Assembly: GCA_963800255.1 (NCBI GenBank)
Contig: CAWDAK010000008.1
Span: forward strand, 378,323-442,322
Direction: 5' to 3'
Origin: DATFVA01 sp963800255
Lineage (GTDB): Bacteria > Bacteroidota > Ignavibacteria > Ignavibacteriales > Ignavibacteriaceae
DNA: 64,000 nt
In this document: piece after piece, positions 44,033 through 52,245 of the stretch
Layout: every line of letters begins with the position of its first letter
How positions within the stretch are numbered: position 1 is the first letter of the stretch
Program-made: the position numbers and the translations under genes
Notes under the pieces: model-generated
The model's input: the letters and a program-made list of their open reading frames with translations, nothing else
What the model was told of the DNA's origin: nothing
The model's database searches: none

Positions 44033-46342
44033 ATGTTAAGGATTCGTTACTACATTATTTTCATTTTCAGTCTCATTGCATTAAACGCATTTGCCCAAAC
44101 CGAAATAACTATACTACATGTTAACGACTCACATTCAACCCTGGCTCCCGTAGGACCACGCGATCAAAACCTTGAGGGAACGCTGGGGGGAATAGCGCGT
44201 GCAGCTTCACTTATCGGTTACGAAAGGAGCATCGATCCTGATCTGCTTCTGCTCCATGCCGGGGATATATCCATCGGCGACCTTTTTTTCAACATGTATT
44301 TCCAGGCCGCTGAGCTAAGCTGGATGGGTATGATAGGGTTTGACGCTATGGCTGTAGGGAACCACGAATTCGATCTTACACCTGACGCACTACTGGGATC
44401 ATTACAGAATGTATTCCCTTCACCTTCAGACGCATTTCCACTGCTCGGGGCAAATATAGATGCCTCAGCGATTCCGGATCTTGATCAATACATTTACGAC
44501 TATACAGTAAAAGAAATTGGTTCTGTAAAGGTTGGTATATTCGGACTGATAACACCATCAACGAATATACTTTCGCAGCCATCTCCCGTTGTAATTGAAG
44601 ATGACATCGAACAAATTATGAACATCGCAGGGACTACCGCCTATATCCTCCGCAATGTTGAAAGTTGTGATGTTGTAATTCTCCTTTCACACCTGGGAGT
44701 ACAATTTGATATGGCGGTTGCTTCGATGGTTCCGGGAATTGACGTCATTATTGGAGGTCACGACCACTACAAGTATGACACACCCCTTGCCGTTCCCAAT
44801 CCTCTAGGTGGAACCACCTGGGTTGCCCAGGCAGGATCGAACTATTTGTATGTGGGCAAAATGCGGTTAGCCGTTGACGGAGGGAATGTTAGTCTTCTTG
44901 ATTATTCACTAATCCCTGTTGACCAAAATATTCCCGAAGATCCATCTGTAAAAGCGATGGTCAATTCAATGCTCGCTGAGATTGAATCCTTCTACCAAAC
45001 TCCATTTTTCACACAGCCGTTTGGCTATGCTGATGGATTTTTTGCAAGAGAACCTTCGGATCTATTTAAATTAGGTGCTCACGACACACCTGCAGGAAAC
45101 CTCGCGGCAGATGCATTCAGGACGTATACAGGAACAGACCTGTCGATTCACGCATGCGGTTCAACAGGATTCCCACTTTGGGAAGGAACCTTCACACTTT
45201 CCGATATATTCAGAGTAAATGGATATGGGTTTAATACAGTAAATACTCTCGGATTTCAGCTAGCCACATTCAATATGACCGGTCAGGCAATCTGGATGGG
45301 ATTAGAATTCGGTTTAAGTCAAATTGAAACCGGTTCGGATTACTTATTACAGGTTTCCGGATTAGAATACCAATACGATGCAGGCAAACCAGCAGGAGAA
45401 AGAGTTGTTTCCGTAACTGTGAACGGGCAGCCAATTGACCCGGCCGCAGTCTTTTCCGTGACCGCCAGCGAGATGGTAATTAGTATCCTCGATTTTACAG
45501 GTATTCCATATAGTGACCCGAACATACTTACCGGGGTTACAGAGTTTGATGCCGCATCCGCTTATGTAACGTCGCTAAATAATTTTATCCATCCCAAAAA
45601 TATCGGGAGAATAATCAACGTGGGCAACCGTCTTACTGCGGATAGAATTAAATCAGATGGCTGGTTTAATTCTGAGCCCGGGGCATTTATTGCAAACCCG
45701 GGTGTGACAGGGAAATTAAATTTCAATATGAACATCCACGATATCAATCACCCGAATTCGTCCCGTGGAGTTGTAAAAATTAAATTACCTGCCGGTGGAA
45801 TAAACCTTACAGGTAATACCCTTGAATGCCTTGTAATTGAAGACCACATTATCACTGTAAGAGGTGAGGGGAAAAATACAGGGAATGGCAGCTTTGGTTT
45901 TCTGATAACCGCAGTTGACGGCGGAAGTGAGGGGGACCTTATAAAGGTTACCATCTGGGATAAACTTGACGGAGACAGAATTGTTTATGACAATCTGGCA
46001 ATGAACCCGATTGAAGGCGGGTATATTAATATTTTTGATACTCCCCTGGCAAAAGCAAATGATGAAACTATTCTGCCGGAGGAATTCAAATTAGAACAGA
46101 ATTACCCAAACCCATTTAACCCTTCCACCACGATAAGATACAATGTTCCTGAGGAGAATTTTGTAACCCTTAAGATTTACGATATCCTGGGGAATGAGAT
46201 AGCAAACCTAGTAAACGAAAAGAAAGGGGCCGGCAGCTATACAGTTAACTTCAATGCTTCACAATATGTAAGCGGGGTATACATCTGCGCACTAAGGGCG
46301 GGTAACCATACCCAAACAATGAAAATGTTACTCGCTAAGTAA
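44033..46342 (+). CDS. 5'-nucleotidase/UshA-like metallophosphoesterase with T9SS sorting domain
   Basis: 769 residues. Signal peptide (MLRIRYYIIFIFSLIALNAFAQ), then a calcineurin-like phosphoesterase domain with its metal ligands: D32 and H34 (NDSHS), D78 (AGD), N110-H111 (GNHEFD), H220 (SHLG) and GGHDH at 241-245. The 5'-nucleotidase C-terminal domain (about 340-560, GNLAADAFR, VNGYGFNTVNTL) supplies substrate specificity. A beta linker and T9SS type A domain (NYPNPFNPSTT ... QTMKMLLAK) end the protein. It should dephosphorylate nucleotides or other phosphoesters on the cell surface, scavenging phosphate and nucleosides. A Pho-box-like repeat upstream supports phosphate control. Confidence 0.9.
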   Translation: MLRIRYYIIFIFSLIALNAFAQTEITILHVNDSHSTLAPVGPRDQNLEGTLGGIARAASLIGYERSIDPDLLLLHAGDISIGDLFFNMYFQAAELSWMGMIGFDAMAVGNHEFDLTPDALLGSLQNVFPSPSDAFPLLGANIDASAIPDLDQYIYDYTVKEIGSVKVGIFGLITPSTNILSQPSPVVIEDDIEQIMNIAGTTAYILRNVESCDVVILLSHLGVQFDMAVASMVPGIDVIIGGHDHYKYDTPLAVPNPLGGTTWVAQAGSNYLYVGKMRLAVDGGNVSLLDYSLIPVDQNIPEDPSVKAMVNSMLAEIESFYQTPFFTQPFGYADGFFAREPSDLFKLGAHDTPAGNLAADAFRTYTGTDLSIHACGSTGFPLWEGTFTLSDIFRVNGYGFNTVNTLGFQLATFNMTGQAIWMGLEFGLSQIETGSDYLLQVSGLEYQYDAGKPAGERVVSVTVNGQPIDPAAVFSVTASEMVISILDFTGIPYSDPNILTGVTEFDAASAYVTSLNNFIHPKNIGRIINVGNRLTADRIKSDGWFNSEPGAFIANPGVTGKLNFNMNIHDINHPNSSRGVVKIKLPAGGINLTGNTLECLVIEDHIITVRGEGKNTGNGSFGFLITAVDGGSEGDLIKVTIWDKLDGDRIVYDNLAMNPIEGGYINIFDTPLAKANDETILPEEFKLEQNYPNPFNPSTTIRYNVPEENFVTLKIYDILGNEIANLVNEKKGAGSYTVNFNASQYVSGVYICALRAGNHTQTMKMLLAK

Positions 46343-46354
46343 GGGGCACTTAAT

Positions 46355-46421
46355 AGAGGCTGTCTCATCGGATAATCAGATTCCGGAATAAATTCGGAAT
46401 GACACTTATGAGACAGCCTCT
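46355..46421. terminator. Long hairpin terminator, possible dispersed repeat
   Basis: Perfect 14-base inverted repeat: AGAGGCTGTCTCAT (46355-46368) and ATGAGACAGCCTCT (46408-46421), followed by TTTTGTTT. The loop itself contains a smaller inverted repeat around ATTCCGGAAT and ATTCGGAAT. It lies 13 bases after the stop of the 5'-nucleotidase-like gene and should end its transcript. The nested structure also resembles a small mobile or REP-type element. Confidence 0.75.
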
Positions 46422-46530
46422 TTTGTTTCCGTTCTGTATCACACCTGAGCCAAAGCTAAAATAATAAAATAAATTAGGGGGAGTGTGTATCTGCCCTCCA
46501 TGGGAAAACCCTTAGATTCAGGAACATTTT

Positions 46531-46547
46531 TTTACAATTCTATGACA
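46531..46547 (+). promoter_or_regulatory. Pho-box-like direct repeat upstream of the barrel/lipoprotein operon
   Basis: TTACA at 46532-46536 and TGACA at 46543-46547, 11-base period, in TTTACAATTCTATGACA. Very similar to the element at 62132-62148 (TTACAATTTTATGACA). About 98 bases before the ATG at 46645. An inverted repeat CGGGATA/TATCCCG (46579-46585, 46593-46599) follows. Assignment is by spacing and similarity only. Confidence 0.3.
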
Positions 46548-46644
46548 TTTGTTCTTAAAAATCTAATTATCCTATATCCGGGATAAATATTATATCCCGA
46601 AATATAAAAGTGGAGAATGGGAATGAATCCAAAGAGGATAACAA

Positions 46645-47722
46645 ATGAGAACACAAGCCTTTCTTTCAATAGTATTATATATCTTAATCCTTCAATATTC
46701 CGTTGAAGCACAGGATAGTGTTGAAGTTACTATCCTTTGTCCCCAAATAGGGCCCTTCATTGAATTGAGCGAGCGAAATTATTATAGAATATTTTCAACT
46801 GACGTCAATTTCCAGTTAGCTTACATACTCAGAGACTCTGATAAGGTCTATTCTGCAAGAATTATATTCGGGGATGAAACAGGATCGAAGGAAAGAAAAG
46901 TTGATCTAAAGGAAGTAAGTCTTTTTAACATAGCAGAGAGGCTCACTAATTTCGAAAAGATCAAGACGGGTGAATATACTGTAGGAGAGAATCCAGCCCG
47001 GCTTTCATATGTCTGGGTTAAAAAAGAAGAAATAAACAAAAAGATAAAAAAAGAGCAGAAGCTCCAAAGTAATTTTATGCTGACAAACAACACCGGGAAT
47101 GATTACGAGAAATTCTTTTTCCATTACCCCAGGTTTGGTATTAGTCTTGGTCCATCATTTACCGATTTTAATTTTGATGAAATAGCCAGCCTGACAAACG
47201 AAGTAGATAAATACTTCAATGAGAGGGGTTATGCAGTTTCTCCCCAAAAAGATTTTGATTATAAGCTCGGATCCGTCTTCAGAATTAAAGGACTTTTTGA
47301 AATTACCGCTGAGATGTCCGCTGCTCTAATGATCGAGTATAATTTATCCAATTCTAAAATTGAATACCAGGCTATGACATTAATGGCGATGTACCGTTTT
47401 ACCAGCCTGATTGACAATTTTGCTCCATATGCCGGACTAGGCTATACCAGGAACAATTTTCTTGTAACTATAGATTATGGCAAAGCTTCAGTTGATTCGC
47501 TGGGAGGAATGCTAGAATCTGTTACGGTCGATGGGGAAACAGCCGGATTAATCACCGAAGCTGGAATTATTGCATCCTTAGGAAATACCTTCTGTCATAG
47601 GAATCGCTGCTGATTTCTATTTCCTAACGACTTACAAATATATTGAGCCCAATTCCGGTTTTAGTTCTGAAATTAAGCCCGGAAATTTCAGTGCAGGATT
47701 TTTCATAAATCTTATGTTTTAG
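46645..47722 (+). CDS. Outer-membrane beta-barrel protein, frameshifted near the 3' end
   Basis: The first frame runs 46645-47613 (322 residues): signal peptide MRTQAFLSIVLYILILQYSVEAQ, a polar domain (about 25-150), then barrel strands such as FFHYPRFGISLGPSF, MMALMIEYNLSN-type segments and FAPYAGLGYTRNNFLVT. It ends out of frame as CHRNRC. The next frame carries on to TAG 47720-47722 with SVIGIAADFYFLTTYKYIEP and FSAGFFINLMF, a textbook terminal barrel strand with final Phe. One surplus A in GGAAATACC (47581-47589) explains the break. Start has AGAGGA upstream. Function unknown; probably co-transcribed with the lipoprotein gene 15 bases downstream. Confidence 0.7.
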
Positions 47723-47737
47723 AAAGAAGGTACAGTC

Positions 47738-49288
47738 ATGACATATCTAAATTATATATCCGGTATTATAACAACACTTCTTATTGCAGGGTGTTACTAC
47801 AGTGAAAGCATAAAAACCAGTGACGAGTTTAGAAATAAAGCTAACTCAGAAGAAATCCGACTTTTGACAGTTGATTCCACAAAATATTTTTTGCAAGAAG
47901 CGGCATTGCTTGACTCTATAATAAGGGGTACAGGCACAGCTGAAAAGGCAGGGATAACCAAAGAATTTAACGGCGACATTAATCTTTCTGATGTTCTATA
48001 TATTCAGGCAAATGAATCCAGTTTCTTTGGAACTATTGCCGTCCTTGGTGTTGTAGGATATTTAGCGATATCCTCAGCCTCAATTCTAAAAGATAACGCA
48101 GATGGCGCAAGAGTAAATATAATATATCCTATTAGCGGCAGTCCTTCCTGCCCTATTATTTATAGTAAAGCCAATTCTGAATATATTCCTGAAGGAGAAG
48201 CTATCCCGATATCCCTGGGCAAGAAATTTGAAACAGAAACGACCAATTTTCTTTCTCATACACAAGCAGGCAAAAAAGAAATTGAAATAAGGATTGCAAA
48301 TGAGAGGCCTGAGACTCATTATATAAATTCTGTACGGTTGTTAAAATTCAACTGCATTCCTGGAACCAGACCGGTTGCGGATGAATATAATAAAGTCTGG
48401 CCTGTCACAAATCCCGAATTTCCTCTTTATGCAGAAGATCTGAATAAGCATTCGATTACTCCAACCATAATAGATAACGATGGTAATTATTGGAACTCAG
48501 ATTTATCTACAGCCGTTCCTTCAGGTACCTATAGGGATGAGATAGTAGTCACTTTCAGAAACGAAAAAGCTCAGAATTCAGCCTCACTTATAGTTAAAGC
48601 TATTAATACCCGGATCAGTGACGTTCTTTTCAGCAGGATCTATGAATTTTTAGGAGACGATATACTTGATTTTATTTTTGCGATGGAAAATGATCCAGAG
48701 ATGATTGCTTTAATGAATAAATGGTTTGAAGAAGCGGCGTTAAAAGCTTCTGTGTGGAACGGCAACGACTGGATATATGCAGGAAAAATTTACCCGGAAG
48801 CAACACAACTGTCTTTTGAAAGACTGATAAGGTTTAACTTAAAGGATATAAATTCAGGGGAACTTAGAATCAAACTTGAATGTATGTCGGATGTTTGGAA
48901 AATTGATGCCTTATCGATCGACTATTCCGACGTCCAATCAATGGAAGCAGCCGAAGTGCCTTTGCAAACAGGCGAAGTTTCGGGCCAAAGAATTGAAGAT
49001 AAAATATTGAAGAGAGACGGCAATTACCAGGTACTTTTACCTGGTGATAAAATCGACTTAAAGTTCTACGACGAATATTCGACACAGAACTCACGCTACT
49101 TTTTAAATGTAGCGGGTTATCTATATGAATGGTATGTGAAAAAGCCGAATACAAACGAAAATTTCCTGTCCTTTATGCCTCAGGGAATTTCCCGTCTTGA
49201 TTTTTTAAAGTTGATGCTGAACAATAAAGAATTGCTTCTGTACCCAATGTATTATGAGTGGGGAAAAGAAAAGGAAAAATATAATTAG
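47738..49288 (+). CDS. Uncharacterised lipoprotein
   Basis: 516 residues with a lipoprotein signal (IITTLLIAGCYYSES, cysteine near 19). No family is recognised. The polypeptide has one short hydrophobic segment (FFGTIAVLGVVGYLAIS, about 98-114), a beta-rich region with SGSPSCPIIYSK and a C-terminal part with FNLKDINSGELRIKLECMSDVWKIDALSIDYSD and ending in KEKEKYN. It directly follows the frameshifted barrel gene (15 bases), so the two may form an envelope complex. AAGAAGG precedes the ATG. Confidence 0.55.
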   Translation: MTYLNYISGIITTLLIAGCYYSESIKTSDEFRNKANSEEIRLLTVDSTKYFLQEAALLDSIIRGTGTAEKAGITKEFNGDINLSDVLYIQANESSFFGTIAVLGVVGYLAISSASILKDNADGARVNIIYPISGSPSCPIIYSKANSEYIPEGEAIPISLGKKFETETTNFLSHTQAGKKEIEIRIANERPETHYINSVRLLKFNCIPGTRPVADEYNKVWPVTNPEFPLYAEDLNKHSITPTIIDNDGNYWNSDLSTAVPSGTYRDEIVVTFRNEKAQNSASLIVKAINTRISDVLFSRIYEFLGDDILDFIFAMENDPEMIALMNKWFEEAALKASVWNGNDWIYAGKIYPEATQLSFERLIRFNLKDINSGELRIKLECMSDVWKIDALSIDYSDVQSMEAAEVPLQTGEVSGQRIEDKILKRDGNYQVLLPGDKIDLKFYDEYSTQNSRYFLNVAGYLYEWYVKKPNTNENFLSFMPQGISRLDFLKLMLNNKELLLYPMYYEWGKEKEKYN

Positions 49289-49398
49289 AAGATGTTTCAT
49301 AAGTAAGCATTATCACTATTTTTTATAGCTATTTTAAATTTTAGTCTGCTGTGAGTAAATTAGCGGGAATAGATTAAAAATCAAAAAGGATTATTTTT

Positions 49399-49806
49399 AT
49401 GCAGGCAAAAAGTACATATACTGTAAAAAAATGGGAGGAGAAACCCCTCGACCAGGTAGCTACGGAAATGAAGATGACCAGGGCAACGGTTGAATATGAA
49501 ATGCAGGGAGAAATTGACGGAAAGGCACAGGTGGAATACCTGATGTTTTATAAACATTTCGATGAGAAGGACCAGCATGCTTCATCAGCAGTTTACGTCG
49601 GTTTAATAATGTTCAAAGGGAAGGTCAATGGCAGCGAAGGCAGTTTTGTTTTTGAAGATAACGGAACGTTTGAAAAAGGTGGAGCAAATTCAACGCTGAA
49701 GATAATTGCGGGTTCAGGGACCGGAGATTTAAAAGGTATTCAAGGTACAGGCAAATACAGCGCTGATAAAAACGGTGCTAAGATTGAATTAGACTATAAT
49801 CTGTAA
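49399..49806 (+). CDS. DUF3224 domain protein
   Basis: 135 residues without signal peptide, fitting the DUF3224 family in length and motifs. It starts with a WEEKPLDQV-type strand, then KMTRATVEYEMQGEIDGKAQVEYLMFY, YVGLIMFKGKVNGSEGSFVFEDNGTFEKGGANSTLKIIAGSGTGDLKGIQGTGKY. The fold is a small lipocalin-like or allene-oxide-cyclase-like barrel. Biochemical function is unknown. AAAAAGGA stands before the ATG. It is convergent with the PaiB-like gene downstream. Confidence 0.8.
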   Translation: MQAKSTYTVKKWEEKPLDQVATEMKMTRATVEYEMQGEIDGKAQVEYLMFYKHFDEKDQHASSAVYVGLIMFKGKVNGSEGSFVFEDNGTFEKGGANSTLKIIAGSGTGDLKGIQGTGKYSADKNGAKIELDYNL

Positions 49807-49869
49807 AGTATTTTTGAATATTATAATCCTTTGATTAACCCGCTTTAAGTTAAAAGATGATTTAACTAA

Positions 49870-50523
49870 TTAGGGAAGCTTTTTCTTTTCTACCGGAAAC
49901 AAACCGGAAGTTCTTTTTTCCATTTCGGCAGCGATAACCTGTCCATCTTCTCCCTGTTTTTTAAGTTCATTTATAATACTATGGTAACTTTCAGCGTCTC
50001 TGTCCTGGCTCAATTTAAAAACGTTATCCATCTTGATTATCTCAACTTCAAAAGCGGCGATAGCGTTCAATAGTTTATTTCTGTACTCCGCAGAAAGATT
50101 ATCGAAAATTGTTGTTGACTGCTGATTGTAGTTTTCGAAATGTAGAGAGGTTTTCCTCAGTATATTTTCCAGTTCTGAGTTACCCAGAAAACGAATAATC
50201 CCGTTTACATGTACACTCATATAATTCCAGGTAGAAGCCGTATGAGGATTGCTGTACAATGTACCGCTTACATAAGTATGATTACCTGTGAAAATCACAA
50301 GTACATTATCATTGTGTAAAAAGGCTTTATGATGATCAGTATTCTTCATTATATGCCCTCTCAGAACTTTCCTGCCATAATGCTCTTCAATAAATACCGG
50401 GACCTGTGTAGCAACAGGTTTGTTTTCGTGACTGCAGCCCGTCAAAAATGCAAATGGGTGCCGGTTAATAAATTCCCTGATGACTTCAGGATCTTTTTCT
50501 TTATGATAGGGCAGGTTATACAT
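49870..50523 (-). CDS. FMN-binding PaiB-like protein
   Basis: 217 residues of the FMN-binding negative transcriptional regulator family (PaiB type, split beta-barrel). Visible blocks are HPFAFLTGCSHENKPVATQVPVFIEE, LRGHIMKNTDHHKAF, VLVIFTGNHTYVSGTLY and TASTWNYMSVHVNGIIRFL, all conserved in the family. PaiB was named as a repressor of sporulation and protease genes in Bacillus, but many homologues are probably flavin-dependent enzymes or antioxidant proteins. No DNA-binding domain is evident here. Transcribed alone. Confidence 0.85.
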   Translation of the reverse strand: MYNLPYHKEKDPEVIREFINRHPFAFLTGCSHENKPVATQVPVFIEEHYGRKVLRGHIMKNTDHHKAFLHNDNVLVIFTGNHTYVSGTLYSNPHTASTWNYMSVHVNGIIRFLGNSELENILRKTSLHFENYNQQSTTIFDNLSAEYRNKLLNAIAAFEVEIIKMDNVFKLSQDRDAESYHSIINELKKQGEDGQVIAAEMEKRTSGLFPVEKKKLP

Positions 50524-50751
50524 ATAATTTTGAACCTAATATTGGATATATTTTATGATGAACAGAAGGAAAGACCAATCAGCTCCGGTGCACAATAATA
50601 GTGAATTTTAAATGTATAAACTATGGAATAATTGTAATTAAAGAGACCTTTTTAATTAATCGAATGTTCAGAACAAAAAATGATAAGCCGGAAAAAATAA
50701 TTTTGTTTTTAAATATTCAGGATTATATTTGCAATAGTTCTTACAAATACT

Positions 50752-50861
50752 AGTCGTGATTTACAGCGAATTGCAGCGACATAAAATAAAATGCTAAACA
50801 GCTCTTAAAGGTTTTACCCGTTGTTTAGCTTGCCTGCCGGCAATAAAGCACGGGTTTTTTT
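50752..50861 (+). promoter_or_regulatory. SAM-II-type riboswitch 1 with intrinsic terminator
   Basis: The aptamer follows the SAM-II pattern. A stem GTCG (50753-50756)/CGAC (50777-50780) encloses TGATTTA and TTGCA (50771-50775); an AAAAT segment pairs back with ATTT to make the pseudoknot; GCTAAACA lies at 50793-50800. GCTAAACA is the exact complement of TGTTTAGC (50822-50829), which belongs to a terminator hairpin with arms ACCCGT (50816-50821) and ACGGGT (50850-50855), inner arms TTGCC/GGCAA and a run of Ts to 50861. SAM binding would hold GCTAAA in the aptamer, free the terminator and stop transcription; without SAM the antiterminator forms. No alignment was run. Confidence 0.85.
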
Positions 50862-50890
50862 GTGCCATATCTGCTTTTCCTGAAAATCTA

Positions 50891-51038
50891 ACCGTCGTCA
50901 TTTGCGACATATTGCAGCGACGTTCCCGCACGGGCGGGATGGATCTAAACGATCCAAAATCAAATGCTAAAAAGTCAGGCAAATTTTTATTCCCCGTCTT
51001 TTTAGCCTGCTTCGAGCAGAAAGAAGACGGGTTTTTTT
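50891..51038 (+). promoter_or_regulatory. SAM-II-type riboswitch 2 (long-loop variant) with intrinsic terminator
   Basis: A second copy of the same design. P1 arms are CGTCG (50893-50897) and CGACG (50918-50922); TTGCA is at 50912-50916; the pseudoknot is CATTTG (50899-50904) with CAAATG (50961-50966), a perfect pairing that differs in sequence from copy 1, so it looks compensatory. The conserved 3' part is GCTAAAAAG at 50966-50974. Between P1 and the pseudoknot strand are two added hairpins (TCCCGC/GCGGGA 50924-50939, GGATC/GATCC 50941-50955), as in long-loop SAM-II variants. GCTAAAAAG pairs with CTTTTTAGC (50998-51006) or is displaced by the terminator CCCGTCTT (50993-51000)/AAGACGGG (51024-51031) plus seven Ts. 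Confidence 0.83.
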
Positions 51039-51065
51039 ATTAATTATTTACAAGAAAGGATCTTT

Positions 51066-52235
51066 ATGAACGAGTCGACAAAAATACTTCAATCAATTCC
51101 TGTTGATCCGCTGACAGGTTCAATTGCTGTTCCTATATACCAGACATCAACATATGTTCAGGAAGCGCCGAACATAAACAAAGGATTTGATTATACCAGG
51201 ACTAACAATCCCACAAGGAAGATCTTCGAGGAGATTGCGGCCAGACTTGAGAACGGAAGATACGGGCTTGCATTTTCCAGTGGACTTGCAGCAATTGATT
51301 GCGTAATAAAGCTTCTGAACGCAGGAGACGAAATTATTGCTGTGGATGATATTTACGGTGGAGCGTACAGACTGTTTACCACAGTGTACAACAGGTTTGG
51401 TATAAAAGTAAAGTTTATTGATACAACCGATCCGGAAAACGTAAGGGAAGCAATAACAAAGGACACCAGGCTGATATGGCTTGAGAGTCCAACTAACCCG
51501 TTATTAAAAATATCCGACATCAAAGAAATATCCCGGATAGCGAAAGAGAACCAACTACTTGTGTGTGTGGACAATACATTTGCGACTCCGATAATTCAGA
51601 AACCGCTTGATTTTGGAGCAGACATTGTACTTCACAGCGCAACAAAATACATCGGTGGACATACGGATGTTCTGGCAGGAGTTGTAATTACCGATTCACA
51701 GGAACTTGGTGAAAGGCTTAAGTACATTCAAAATGCTACAGGAGGAGTACTTTCACCTTTTGACAGCTGGTTGTTAATAAGGAGCATTGAAACTTTGCAG
51801 ATGAGAGTTGAGAAACATTCACATAATGCTCTAAAGGCAGCAGAGTTCCTGGAAAACACAGAAGGGATAAAAAATCTTCACTATCCCGGGTTAAAGAATC
51901 ATCCTGGTTATGAAGTTGCGCTCAGGCAGCAGAAACTTCCCGGTGCCATAATATCATTTTCGCTTGAAGAAGACACCGAGGAAAATGCGATAAAGTTCGT
52001 TACCTCAACCCGGCTATTTAAGCTGGCTGAAAGTCTGGGTGGTGCAAAAAGTCTGATTTGCCATCCCCCCACAATGACGCATAAATCTGTTCCAAGGGAA
52101 ATAAGACTTCGGTCTGGAATTAACGACAGCCTGATCAGGTTATCCGTGGGACTAGAAGATGCTGAAGATCTGATAGAAGACCTCAGCGAGGCACTTGTAA
52201 AAGTAAACAGGAATAATATCGTCCTGAATCAATAA
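51066..52235 (+). CDS. metB: Cystathionine gamma-synthase family PLP enzyme
   Basis: 389 residues, cytoplasmic. PLP-dependent Cys/Met metabolism enzyme: DYTRTNNPT (residues 42-50, with Y43 and R45 contacting PLP of the neighbouring subunit), SSGLA at 71-75, D169 in VCVDNTFATP and the Schiff-base lysine K194 in SATKYIGGH. Cystathionine gamma-synthase, gamma-lyase and O-acylhomoserine sulfhydrylase are hard to separate by sequence. The tandem SAM-II riboswitches in front and homoserine dehydrogenase behind favour a biosynthetic role in making cystathionine for methionine. AAGAAAGGA precedes the ATG. Confidence 0.85.
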   Translation: MNESTKILQSIPVDPLTGSIAVPIYQTSTYVQEAPNINKGFDYTRTNNPTRKIFEEIAARLENGRYGLAFSSGLAAIDCVIKLLNAGDEIIAVDDIYGGAYRLFTTVYNRFGIKVKFIDTTDPENVREAITKDTRLIWLESPTNPLLKISDIKEISRIAKENQLLVCVDNTFATPIIQKPLDFGADIVLHSATKYIGGHTDVLAGVVITDSQELGERLKYIQNATGGVLSPFDSWLLIRSIETLQMRVEKHSHNALKAAEFLENTEGIKNLHYPGLKNHPGYEVALRQQKLPGAIISFSLEEDTEENAIKFVTSTRLFKLAESLGGAKSLICHPPTMTHKSVPREIRLRSGINDSLIRLSVGLEDAEDLIEDLSEALVKVNRNNIVLNQ

Positions 52236-52245
52236 AAAATTAAAT

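Noticed and set aside
46579..46599. Second TrmB operator
   Set aside because: Only the GGGATA/TATCCC half matches, with different spacing; kept as a remark only.
49870..50523. PaiB-like protein as regulator of the methionine operon
   Set aside because: No DNA-binding domain is visible and the riboswitches already explain the control of that operon.
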